Assembly (NCBI GenBank): GCA_014894455.1
Contig: JADBLN010000028.1
Span: 1-53,005 of the forward strand
DNA from: Acidobacteriota bacterium
GTDB taxonomy: Bacteria; Acidobacteriota; Aminicenantia; Aminicenantales; Saccharicenantaceae
Length of the DNA stretch: 53,005 nt
Reading direction: 5' to 3'
Made by a program: the position numbers and the translations under genes. The notes below the pieces were generated by a model. The model was given only the letters and a program-made list of their open reading frames with translations, ran no database searches and was not told the DNA's origin. Below, in pieces: positions 8,004-15,984 of this stretch (positions are counted from its first letter, which is position 1; every line of letters starts with the position of its first letter).

Positions 8004-8435
8004 TTAGGCCTTCGGCTCGGCCGCAGGCGGCGGGGTCGCCGGCGCCGCCGCCTTGGGCTTGAGCACGGCCCGGACGTAGACCCAGTCCTTTTTCAGCTTG
8101 TGGCGGTCGTCGTCGGCGAGCTCGAACAGGCTGTCCATCAACATGGCCTTGGGGGTCGTCGGACAGGAGTCGACGCACTGGGCGCAGTGGACACAGCGGT
8201 CGTTGTGGATGATCATCTTGAAGCGCTTCTCGGCCTCGTTGACCGAGGAGATCTCGATGGCCTCGGCCGGGCAATCCCGCTCGCAGGCCCGGCAGACGAT
8301 GCATCTCTCCGGGTTGAGGTAGGGCGTGCCGCGGAAATTCACCGGGACCGCAAGCTTCTTGAAGGGGTAGTCGACCGTAGCGGGTTTCTTGAAAAGGTGG
8401 CGGAGAAGCTCGGGGAGGAAGACCGCTAGTTTCAT
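8004..8435 (-). CDS. Hydrogenase ferredoxin-like subunit, NuoI/EchF/HycF type
   Basis: A 143-residue iron-sulfur subunit. Two 4Fe-4S motifs are seen: CIVCRACERDCP and CVHCAQCVDSCP, each followed by the usual proline. The N-terminus is the amphipathic NuoI type (LLRHLFKKPATVDYPF); the C-terminus is a Lys/Ala/Pro-rich tail. It would carry electrons between ferredoxin and the small-subunit cluster on the cytoplasmic side. The start (8435) overlaps the NuoH-like stop by ATGA. A run of ten G residues (7994-8003) lies directly after its stop. Confidence 0.9.
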   Translation of the reverse strand: MKLAVFLPELLRHLFKKPATVDYPFKKLAVPVNFRGTPYLNPERCIVCRACERDCPAEAIEISSVNEAEKRFKMIIHNDRCVHCAQCVDSCPTTPKAMLMDSLFELADDDRHKLKKDWVYVRAVLKPKAAAPATPPPAAEPKA

Positions 8436-9403
8436 GACAGCAATCCCTTCAGGAGGATGGTGACCAGGAGCTGGAGGACGGCCAGCGGGGCCAGGTATTT
8501 CCAGGCGAAGGACACGACCTGGTCGATGCGTATCCGCGAGGTCAGGGCCCGGAGAAGCGACAGGAGGAAGATGACGAAGAGCGTCTTGACCACGAAATGG
8601 AGGAACCCGACGACGGCGCCGCCGGGGAAACCGCCTAGGAAGACGGCCGCGAGGAGGCCGCTCGAGATGACGAGCTCGATGTCGAAGGTCAGGCGGAAGA
8701 GGGCCAGCTTCTTCCCCGAATATTCGGTGAACGTCCCGCCGACGATCTCCGTTTCGGCGTGGGGGATGTCGAAGGGGGTCCGCTCGAGCTTGGCCTGGAC
8801 GGCGATGACGGCGACGATGAAGCCCAGCAGGTTCGTCAAGAGGAGGAGGGGCTTCGCCTGGTAGAAGGCCGCGATCTCGGCCAGGCGCCAGGAGTCGGCC
8901 AGGATGGCCGGGCCGAGGACGGCCAGGAAGAGCGGGACCTCGTAGCCGAAGAACATGGTCAGGACGCGGGCGCCGCCGATCGTGGCGAAGGGGTTGGTCG
9001 AGGCCCAGGCGGCCAGGAAGAGGATGAGCGTCGGCAGGCTGAGGAGGTAGAGGACGACGATGATGTCGCCGGAAAACGACGTCGGGCCGGGGTTGGCCAG
9101 GTCGAAGTTCCAGACGGGGAGCAGCAGCCCCGCCGTCGCGACGACGGCCAGGCCGACGACCGGCAGGATGTTGAAGAGACGCTTGTCCGCGGCCTCGGGG
9201 ACGATGTCCTCCTTGGCCATGAGCTTGAAGAAGTCGGCGATGGGCTGGAGGAGCCCGAACCGGCCCGTGTGGGTCGGGCCCATCCGGTTCTGGAGCCTGG
9301 CGTAGACCTTGCGGTCGAACCACTCGCAGAAGGTCGAATAGACGAAGAGGAAGAGAAGCCCGGGGTAAACGACGAGATAGAGGAGTGTTCTCACAACGGC
9401 CAT
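8432..9403 (-). CDS. Hydrogenase membrane subunit, NuoH/EchB/HycD type
   Basis: A 323-residue integral membrane protein that joins the catalytic arm to the ion-pumping arm. About eight membrane segments are visible. Family motifs are GRFGLLQPIADFFKLMAKED (about 49-68) and ERTPFDIPHAETEIVGG (about 200-216), with the acidic residues of the E-channel region. Start MAVVRTLLYLVVYPGLLFLF at 9403 lies inside the end of the large-subunit gene (13-base overlap). Confidence 0.9.
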   Translation of the reverse strand: MAVVRTLLYLVVYPGLLFLFVYSTFCEWFDRKVYARLQNRMGPTHTGRFGLLQPIADFFKLMAKEDIVPEAADKRLFNILPVVGLAVVATAGLLLPVWNFDLANPGPTSFSGDIIVVLYLLSLPTLILFLAAWASTNPFATIGGARVLTMFFGYEVPLFLAVLGPAILADSWRLAEIAAFYQAKPLLLLTNLLGFIVAVIAVQAKLERTPFDIPHAETEIVGGTFTEYSGKKLALFRLTFDIELVISSGLLAAVFLGGFPGGAVVGFLHFVVKTLFVIFLLSLLRALTSRIRIDQVVSFAWKYLAPLAVLQLLVTILLKGLLS

Positions 9404-10593
9404 ACCGCATTCCTTTTCACGGGAGCGTTTTGATGCCGGGCGATCGCCCGCCGGCGCAGATCGCTCATCCGGACGACCGACTCCTCGCCGCTTCCGGCGG
9501 CGACCAGGGTGACGGTCCGTTCGGCGCAGCAGATGCAGGGGTCGATGGCGGCGAAGATGAGCGGGATGTCGGCGATGAAGCCCTTCCGGAGCATCTCCAC
9601 CGTGGCCGGGTAGTTGGCCAGGGTGGGGGCCCGGACCTTCAGGCGCTCGGGCTTGTCCGTCCCGTTGGCCTTGATGTAATGGATGTTCTCGCCCCGGGGC
9701 GCCTCGTAGCGGCTGACGACCTCGCCGGGCTTGGCCTTGCGCGGGGCCTTGACGGCGATGTCGCCGGCCGGCAGGCCCTTGACCATCTGCTCGATGAGCT
9801 TGTAGGACTCGAGCAGTTCCTTGACCCGGACGACGACCCGCCCGAGGACGTCGCAAGTGTCGGCCGTCGCCAGCTCGAAGTCGAGCTCCCCGTAGACGGC
9901 GCACGGGTCATCCTTGCGGACGTCGCGGGCGACGCCCGAGGCCCGGGCGACGGGGCCGACGGCGCAGAGGGCGATGGCCGATTCCTTGGACAGGTAACCG
10001 ACGCCGGCGATCCTGGCGACGAAGCTCGGTTCGTTGGCGCCGATGTAGAAATAATATTCGCTCCGCTTTCTCAACGTGGCGACGCCTTCCAGGATCTTGG
10101 CCTTCTGGCCCTCGTCGATGTCACGGCGCACGCCGCCGAGCGTGTTGATGGCGTAGTGGACGCGGTTGCCGGAGATCATCTCCAGGAGGTCCATGACGAT
10201 CTCGCGGTCGCGCCAGGTGTACATGAAGAACGAATCGAAACCGGCCTCGTGGCCGGCGACGCCGAGCCAGAGGAGGTGGCTGTGGACGCGCTCGAGCTCG
10301 GCGACGAGGTAGCGGATATAAAGGCCGCGCCGGGGCGGCGCGAGCTCCATGAGCTTCTCCACGCCCTGAACGTAGCAGGTGGCGTGGGAATGGGAGCAGA
10401 TGCCGCAGATGCGCTCGGTGACGTAGATGTTCTGGAGCCAGGATTTCTCCTCGGCCAGCTTCTCCATACCGCGGTGATTGTAGCCGAGGCGCATGTCGAC
10501 GTCCGTGATGACCTCCCCCTCGACGGTCATGCGCAGGCTGATCGGCTCCTTGAGGGCCGGGTGCTGGGGACCGATGGGGATCTGGAAACTCAT
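9391..10593 (-). CDS. Group 4 [NiFe]-hydrogenase large (catalytic) subunit, NuoD-like
   Basis: A 400-residue catalytic subunit. Both nickel-binding motifs are intact: ERICGICSHSH with C63 and C66, and DPCICC with C353 and C356 followed by AER. True NuoD proteins have lost these cysteines, so this should be an active hydrogenase. About 41 residues follow AER and would be removed by the protease at 7421-7915. The N-terminus IPIGPQHPALKEP matches the NuoD/EchE/HycE fold. It overlaps the NuoC-like gene by ATGA. The likely reaction is ferredoxin-linked proton reduction coupled to ion export. Confidence 0.94.
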   Translation of the reverse strand: MSFQIPIGPQHPALKEPISLRMTVEGEVITDVDMRLGYNHRGMEKLAEEKSWLQNIYVTERICGICSHSHATCYVQGVEKLMELAPPRRGLYIRYLVAELERVHSHLLWLGVAGHEAGFDSFFMYTWRDREIVMDLLEMISGNRVHYAINTLGGVRRDIDEGQKAKILEGVATLRKRSEYYFYIGANEPSFVARIAGVGYLSKESAIALCAVGPVARASGVARDVRKDDPCAVYGELDFELATADTCDVLGRVVVRVKELLESYKLIEQMVKGLPAGDIAVKAPRKAKPGEVVSRYEAPRGENIHYIKANGTDKPERLKVRAPTLANYPATVEMLRKGFIADIPLIFAAIDPCICCAERTVTLVAAGSGEESVVRMSDLRRRAIARHQNAPVKRNAVWPL

Positions 10594-11063
10594 GACTTTC
10601 CTCCGGGGATGACTTCCTGGGGCCGCACGTGCTTCCAGTCTTTCCTCAAAGGGTATTGGCCTTCGGGCCAGTCGTCCGGCAGGACGAGGCGGCGGGGGTC
10701 GGGGATGCCCTCGACCTTCACGCCGAACATCTCCTGGAGCTCCCGCTCGTAGAGGACGGCGCCCGGGATGACGGCGCAGATGGACGCGATGCGGGGCTCG
10801 GATTTCGGGAATTCGGTCCGCAGGTTGATGTTGGCGACGGGCGACGCGAAATGGTACAGGAACTCGAACGTGTCGCCCTTGTCGACCCCGCTGATCGTGG
10901 CCAGGTAGGCGCAGTCGTACTTGTCGCGGAGGAGCGTCACGACCGGAACGAGCTCCGGCGGCGCGATCTTGACAAAAATGCGGCGGACGTCGGGATTCGT
11001 TAGATCGAGGGCCTTCTCCCCGAGGTCCCGCTTCAGGCTTTCGACGATTTCGATGTCGGACAT
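10590..11063 (-). CDS. Hydrogenase subunit, NuoC/EchD type (30 kDa subunit domain)
   Basis: A 157-residue soluble subunit. It contains the complex I 30 kDa signature with NINLRTEFPKSEPRIASICAVIPGA and ERELQEMFGV (about 105-125), then DDWPEGQYPLRKDW near the C-terminus. The Met at 11063 (MSDIEIVESLKRDLG) is used because sequence further upstream belongs to the NuoB-like gene in another frame. It supports docking of the large and small subunits. Confidence 0.9.
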   Translation of the reverse strand: MSDIEIVESLKRDLGEKALDLTNPDVRRIFVKIAPPELVPVVTLLRDKYDCAYLATISGVDKGDTFEFLYHFASPVANINLRTEFPKSEPRIASICAVIPGAVLYERELQEMFGVKVEGIPDPRRLVLPDDWPEGQYPLRKDWKHVRPQEVIPGGKS

Positions 11064-11079
11064 GTCGGTTCCTTGATGC

Positions 11080-11499
11080 TTAGAGTTTACCCAGAAGCTT
11101 GACGACGCCGTCGATGATGGCGTCGGGCCGGGCCGGGCAGCCTGGGACGTACATGTTGACCGGGATGACCTGGTCGATGCCGCCCATGATGTTGTACGCG
11201 CCGCGGTAGACACAGCCGGACATGGCGCAGGCGCCCACGGCGATGACGAACTTGGGGTCGGGGACCTGTTCGTAGATGCGGATGATCCGGTCCCTTATCT
11301 GGCGGGTGACCGGGCCGCTGGCGATGATGACGTCGGCGTGGCGGGGCGTGGCCTTGAGGAGGATGCCGAAGCGCTCGACGTCGAACCGCGGGGTCAGCGC
11401 GGCGACGATCTCGATGTCGCAGGCGTTGCAGGCGCCGGAGTTGAGGTGGAGGATCCAGGGCGACTTGATCCTGGACCAGCGCGTGAGCTTGTTCAGCAT
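11080..11499 (-). CDS. Hydrogenase small subunit, NuoB/EchC/HycG type
   Basis: A 139-residue subunit holding the proximal 4Fe-4S cluster. Cysteines are GACNACDIE (C24, C27), VGACAMSGC and PGCPARP. The CxxC spacing in the first motif is of hydrogenase type; complex I NuoB has adjacent cysteines. This independently supports a hydrogenase rather than a quinone reductase. Its length is short, as in EchC and other group 4 enzymes. Confidence 0.92.
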   Translation of the reverse strand: MLNKLTRWSRIKSPWILHLNSGACNACDIEIVAALTPRFDVERFGILLKATPRHADVIIASGPVTRQIRDRIIRIYEQVPDPKFVIAVGACAMSGCVYRGAYNIMGGIDQVIPVNMYVPGCPARPDAIIDGVVKLLGKL

Positions 11500-11500
11500 G

Positions 11501-11833
11501 TTAGCTCCTTGTGACCAGGGCCATGACGGACAGGAAGATCATGAGCAGGTAGAAGACGGCGAAAAAGACGATCTTGCCCGAGGGAACGGTGGCGATGACC
11601 AGGACGGCCACGTGCATCATCGTGAAGAACAGGGCGACGAAGAAGAAGAGGCGGTAGCCGAACTGGATCTTGACGCCCGGGATGTCCTCGCCGCAGGCGT
11701 AGGTCGTGAGCTTGCCGCCGACCTTGGTCAGCTTGGGCGCCATTTTCGATCCCAGGCCGTAGAGGGCGAAGGCCGTCCCCAGGAAAAAGAGGAAGGCGAC
11801 GGGCGGGGAGAGGAGGAAACCGATTCCCTTCAT
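11501..11833 (-). CDS. NuoA-like membrane subunit of the hydrogenase
   Basis: A 110-residue protein with three membrane segments. The loop LTTYACGEDIPGVKIQFGYR corresponds to the YECG loop of NuoA. The second membrane segment reads FTMMHVAVLVIA where NuoA has a conserved FDxE, so the acidic residues used in complex I are missing. It lies 1 base from the NuoB-like start and 3 bases after the NuoK-like stop, within one operon. Confidence 0.8.
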   Translation of the reverse strand: MKGIGFLLSPPVAFLFFLGTAFALYGLGSKMAPKLTKVGGKLTTYACGEDIPGVKIQFGYRLFFFVALFFTMMHVAVLVIATVPSGKIVFFAVFYLLMIFLSVMALVTRS

Positions 11834-11836
11834 GGC

Positions 11837-12145
11837 TCAACCTTTCAGCCTGGCCAGCTTGCGGACGTCCAGGCTTTTCGTCTGCCGGGCGATGTTGATG
11901 ATGAGGGCCAGGGCCGTGGCCACGAGGCTGACCTCGACGACGATGAACGTGACGACGAGGGTCTGGGCGACGAGGATGTTGTCCTTGGCGAACCCGGTCC
12001 CCAGGAGGAGCAGGCTGATGCCCTTGGCGATGACTTCGATGGCGATGAAGAGCTTGATGAGGTTCCGCCGGAGAAGGAGGCCGAGGATCCCGGCGAAGAT
12101 GAGGGCGGCCGCGAAAAACAGGTAGAAGTACCAGGTGTTAGTCAT
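11837..12145 (-). CDS. NuoK/MnhC-like membrane subunit
   Basis: A 102-residue protein with three membrane segments. Two membrane glutamates typical of NuoK are present: LFIAIEVIAKGISLLLLG (about E37) and TFIVVEVSLVATALAL (about E71). These are the E-channel residues for ion transfer in complex I. Its start overlaps the NuoJ-like stop by 8 bases. Confidence 0.85.
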   Translation of the reverse strand: MTNTWYFYLFFAAALIFAGILGLLLRRNLIKLFIAIEVIAKGISLLLLGTGFAKDNILVAQTLVVTFIVVEVSLVATALALIINIARQTKSLDVRKLARLKG

Positions 12146-12620
12146 GTTTGTCCCCCTTGCGGAACAGGGCCAGGACGGCGAACACGCCGGCCAGGATGAC
12201 GGCGATCTGGCCGACGAGGTCGAACGTCCTCCCTTTCCAGAGGACGTCGCCGAAGGTGCCCGTCTCCGCCCCCGAGGCGAGGGCCGGGATCTTCCGGAGG
12301 AGGCCCTTCATGACCAGGGCGTCGATGATGATGAAGGCGACGAAAAAGAGGGGGAAGACCCAGTTCACGGCCCGGGATTCCCGGACCTCGTCGCCGGCCT
12401 TTGTCAGGGCGATGGTCAGAATGAAGAGGACCGTGATCAACCCGGCGACGACGGAGATCTCGAAGACGCCGGCGTACGGGGCGTTCATCCGGAAGAAGAT
12501 GATCCCCAGGAACAGGCTGGCGGCGGCGAGCGAGATGGCCGACTTGAGCAGGTCGCGGAGCAGGATGGCCAGGACCGAGAACAGGACCAAACCGACGAGG
12601 AGAGCTGTTTGCACGATCAT
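12138..12620 (-). CDS. NuoJ-like membrane subunit
   Basis: A 160-residue protein with about five membrane segments. The stretch AGVFEISVVAGLITVLFILTIAL (about 50-72) corresponds to the NuoJ TM3 pi-helix region. A loop of about 40 residues separates it from a last segment before the charged C-terminus RKGDKHD. It lies between the NuoN-like and NuoK-like genes, matching the J-K order of complex I operons. Confidence 0.8.
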   Translation of the reverse strand: MIVQTALLVGLVLFSVLAILLRDLLKSAISLAAASLFLGIIFFRMNAPYAGVFEISVVAGLITVLFILTIALTKAGDEVRESRAVNWVFPLFFVAFIIIDALVMKGLLRKIPALASGAETGTFGDVLWKGRTFDLVGQIAVILAGVFAVLALFRKGDKHD

Positions 12621-12623
12621 CGT

Positions 12624-14105
12624 TTAAAATCCCCACGATCCGATCACGGCGTGGACCCCGTCCGCGAGCACGTCGGCGGCGGGCTGGATCCAGGTCGTGA
12701 CGGTCGACGAGAAGAGGATGCCGATCCCCACGCAGAGGAGGGCCAGGAAGACGGTCGCGGCCGTCATCCAGAAGGGCGCTTCCTTGACGGCGGCCCACTT
12801 CTCGTTAAGCTTGCCGAAGAAGGCCTTCCGCTGCATGAGGAGGTAGTACCAGAGGGTCAGGACCGAGGTCAGGACGGCGATCACGGCGAATACGGGGTGC
12901 CCGGACTGGACGAGGGCGATGATGATGATCAGCTTCGACCAGAACCCGTTGAGCGGCGGGACGCCGGCGATCGACAAGGCCCCGACGAGGTTCGTTGCGG
13001 CCGTGATCGGCATGCGCTTGGCCAGGCCGCCCATCTCGTCGAGGTTCCGGGTGCCCGTGGCTTGCTGGACGGAGCCGCTGGTCAAGAACAGGAGCCCCTT
13101 GGCCAGGGCGTGGTTGAAGAGGTGGAAGAGCCCGCCGGCGATGCCGAGGGGCGTCCCGATGCCGATCCCCAGGACGACGTAGCCGACCTGGCTGATCGAG
13201 GAATAGGCCAGCATCCTCTTCATGTCCTTCTGGCCCAGGGCGAGGAACGCGGCGACGACCATGGATAGCGCGCCCAGGGACATCAGGACCGTGGACAGGG
13301 CCGGCGTCAGGCCGAAGACGTTGAGGAAGATCCGGGTCATGGCGTAGACGCCGGAGACCTTGATCAGGAGGCCGGACAGGACGGCCGAGATGGGCGCCGG
13401 GGCCGAAGGGTGGGCGTCCGGAAGCCAGGCGTGGAACGGGATGAGGGCCGCCTTCAGGCCGAAGCCCATGAGGAAGAAGGCGGAGGCGACGCCGACCGCG
13501 GCGCCGGCGTTGAGCTCCTGGAGGGCCTTGGCCACGGCCGCGAAGTCCAGGCTCCCAGTCATCCCGAAGATGACGGCAACGCTGATCAGGATGAAGGCCG
13601 TGGCCACGACGGAGAGCATGAGGTACTTGAAGGCGGCCTCGAGCTCGTCCCGCCCCAGCCCGAAGGCAACGAGGGCGTAGGATGCGACGGCCGCCACCTC
13701 CATGAAGAGGTAGACGTTGAAGAGGTCCGTGGCCAGGACGAGTCCGTTCATCCCGGCGATCATGACCAGGAACAGGGCGTAATAATTGGCCTTGGCCCCG
13801 TAGTGCTCCATGTAGTCGATGGAAAACAGGCAGGCCGCCAGCCCGACGAGGGCGATGGCCAGGAGCATGAGCAGGCTGAACCCGTCCAGGGCCAGCCGGA
13901 TGGCGACGGGCTCACCGAACCAGGAGAGCTGTTGGAGGACGGGCCCGCCGGCGATGAGGTGACGTCCGGCGATCGCGGCGTAGACGAGCAGGAAGAGCAG
14001 GGCCGCGTTGGCCAGCAGGTCCGGCACGACCCGCCGGGAGACCTTGCCGACGAGAGGGAGAATCCCCGCCACGACGAGCGGCAGCGCAACGAAAAGTATG
14101 ATCAA
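12624..14105 (-). CDS. Antiporter-like membrane subunit (NuoN/MrpD type)
   Basis: A 493-residue protein with about 14 membrane segments. Key residues are visible: YLFMEVAAVASYALVAFG (TM5 glutamate), FGLKAALIPFHAWLPDAHPS (TM7 lysine and the family signature), LSGLLIKVSGVYAM (TM8 lysine) and QKDMKRMLAYSSISQVGY. The start is TTG at 14105, supported by GGAGG four bases upstream; no ATG is available nearby. It is one of three proton- or sodium-pumping modules in this complex. Confidence 0.88.
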   Translation of the reverse strand: MIILFVALPLVVAGILPLVGKVSRRVVPDLLANAALLFLLVYAAIAGRHLIAGGPVLQQLSWFGEPVAIRLALDGFSLLMLLAIALVGLAACLFSIDYMEHYGAKANYYALFLVMIAGMNGLVLATDLFNVYLFMEVAAVASYALVAFGLGRDELEAAFKYLMLSVVATAFILISVAVIFGMTGSLDFAAVAKALQELNAGAAVGVASAFFLMGFGLKAALIPFHAWLPDAHPSAPAPISAVLSGLLIKVSGVYAMTRIFLNVFGLTPALSTVLMSLGALSMVVAAFLALGQKDMKRMLAYSSISQVGYVVLGIGIGTPLGIAGGLFHLFNHALAKGLLFLTSGSVQQATGTRNLDEMGGLAKRMPITAATNLVGALSIAGVPPLNGFWSKLIIIIALVQSGHPVFAVIAVLTSVLTLWYYLLMQRKAFFGKLNEKWAAVKEAPFWMTAATVFLALLCVGIGILFSSTVTTWIQPAADVLADGVHAVIGSWGF

Positions 14106-14115
14106 CGCTCCTCCT

Positions 14116-15984
14116 CTATTTCGCGAGCAGGCTGATCGCGCCCGCCACGATGATCAGGCCGGCCAGGCACCAGGCGAGGTAGTTCGCGTAATGCCCGTTG
14201 TGGGCCTTCCTCAGGATGGCCGTGAATTTCTCCCCGGCGACGGTGACGACCTTCTCGAAGACGAAATCGATGGGCCGGTCGACGGCCTTGTACAGGACGA
14301 GAGACAGCCCGTGGAGGACCTTGATACCCTGCTCGTAGGGGTCGAACACCCGGGCCTCGGCCAGGTCGTAGAGCTTGTGGACCACAGGGAGGTTATGGAC
14401 GGGTTCGGAGGCCAGGTAGGGCTTGCGGCCGGACTTCAGGAAGCCGTGCCGATGGAGCAGGAAGGCCAGAACGAGACAGCCGATCGAGATAAGGGCCACC
14501 GGGTTAAAGATGTCCAGGGCGTGACTGGTAAAATCGAGATGGGCGCCGGCCTCCGCGTGACCCGCAAGGATGGGCTGGATGAAGAGGGTCAGGGGGAGCT
14601 TATTGTAGACGCCGAAGAGAATGCAGAGGGCCGCCAGGACGAGGATGGGGACGACGATGGCCGGTTGGCTCTCCTTGACCGCTGGGATCTCGCGGGTCCG
14701 TTCGCCGAAGAACACGGAATGCCCGGCCTTGAGGAAGGAGGCGAAGGTGAAGATCGCCCCGACCCAGGCCGCGATGGCGAAAACCGTGTAGCCCGATTCG
14801 AGGGCGCCGTGGAAGACCATCTCTTTGGAAACGAAACCGTTGAGCGGCCAGACCCCGGAAATGGCCAGGGCGCAGACGGTGAATCCGAAGGCCGTCAGCG
14901 GCATCTCTTTCCGCAGGCCGCCGAGCTTCTTGAGCTCGGTCGTGCCGGTCCGGTGCTCGACCGAGCCGGCGCTCAGGAAGAGGCCGCATTTATACATGGC
15001 GTGGTTGATCATGTGGAAGAGCCCGCCGGCGATGCCGAACGGCACGGCCGTCCCGATGCCGAGGATCATGTAGCCGACCTGGCTGACGGCGTGATAGGAC
15101 AGGAGCCGCTTGAGGTCCTTCTGGACGAGGGCCATGAGGACGGCCAGGACGATGGTCACCGCCCCGAGAACCATGAGCAGGACGGAGAGGCCGCTCCCCG
15201 GCCGGAGCTTGAAGAAGTCGAGGGAGATCCGGGCCAGGAGGTAGATGCCCAGCAGCTTCTCGAAGGCGGCCGGCAGGAAGGCCATGAAAGTCACGGGCGC
15301 GTCGACGGCGGCGTCGGGGATCCAGGTGTGGAAGGGCATGGCCCCGGCCTTGCCGGCGGCTCCGATCATCATTAGGACGAAGGCGATCGCGGCCAGCCCC
15401 GTCGGCTCGACCGAGACCTGGGACATGGTCAGCGTACCGCTCACGGTCCACAGGAGCCCGATGCCCAGGATCATCGAGAAGTCGCAGAAACCGCTGATCA
15501 GGAGGGCCTTGACCGCGGTCCGGCCGGACGTCGGCCGGCCGCCGATCGTGATCAATCCGTAGAGCGTGACGAGCAAGCCTTCCCAGAAAAAGACGAGGGG
15601 GACGAAGTTATTGGCCAGCACCGCCCCGTTGGCGAAAGCGGCGGTCAGGAAGACGTAGGCGAAGAATTCCCGGGCCCGCGGCGCGTCCTTCATCTTGACC
15701 GTCGAATAGAGAATGATCAGGATGAGGAACCCGGCCAGGGCGAGCAGGATGAAGCTCGAGAAGTGGTAGAGGCGGAGATCGAAGTCGATGCCCATGCCGA
15801 GCCAGGGAACGTTGAACCGGAGGTCCTTCAGGGAGAAGAAGACGAAGCCGTAATACAGCAGGGCCGCCGCGCCGGCCAGGGCCAGGGCATCCCGGACGAG
15901 GCGGAGCGTCCGCGGGATGACGAGGAGGACGACGGCCAGGACGGCGGGCAGGAGGATCGGGAGAAGAAGCATTTTGGGCGTCAT
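14116..15984 (-). CDS. Antiporter-like membrane subunit with lateral helix (NuoL/HyfB type)
   Basis: A 622-residue protein. The pump core has FFWEGLLVTLYGLI (glutamate), GAAGKAGAMPFHTWIPDA (lysine), FEKLLGIYLLARI and QKDLKRLLSYHAVSQVGY. After the core comes a long C-terminal extension: an amphipathic helix (KAVDRPIDFVFEKVVTVAGE, about 555-575) and a final membrane helix, as in the lateral HL helix of NuoL. The start MTPKM (15984) is chosen because it overlaps the upstream stop by ATGA; an upstream ATG at 15996 is possible. Confidence 0.88.
   Translation of the reverse strand: MTPKMLLLPILLPAVLAVVLLVIPRTLRLVRDALALAGAAALLYYGFVFFSLKDLRFNVPWLGMGIDFDLRLYHFSSFILLALAGFLILIILYSTVKMKDAPRAREFFAYVFLTAAFANGAVLANNFVPLVFFWEGLLVTLYGLITIGGRPTSGRTAVKALLISGFCDFSMILGIGLLWTVSGTLTMSQVSVEPTGLAAIAFVLMMIGAAGKAGAMPFHTWIPDAAVDAPVTFMAFLPAAFEKLLGIYLLARISLDFFKLRPGSGLSVLLMVLGAVTIVLAVLMALVQKDLKRLLSYHAVSQVGYMILGIGTAVPFGIAGGLFHMINHAMYKCGLFLSAGSVEHRTGTTELKKLGGLRKEMPLTAFGFTVCALAISGVWPLNGFVSKEMVFHGALESGYTVFAIAAWVGAIFTFASFLKAGHSVFFGERTREIPAVKESQPAIVVPILVLAALCILFGVYNKLPLTLFIQPILAGHAEAGAHLDFTSHALDIFNPVALISIGCLVLAFLLHRHGFLKSGRKPYLASEPVHNLPVVHKLYDLAEARVFDPYEQGIKVLHGLSLVLYKAVDRPIDFVFEKVVTVAGEKFTAILRKAHNGHYANYLAWCLAGLIIVAGAISLLAK

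Noticed and set aside
9391-10593. Calling the catalytic subunit NADH-quinone oxidoreductase NuoD
   Set aside because: All four nickel-binding cysteines and a processed C-terminal tail are present, and a maturation protease is encoded in the operon.
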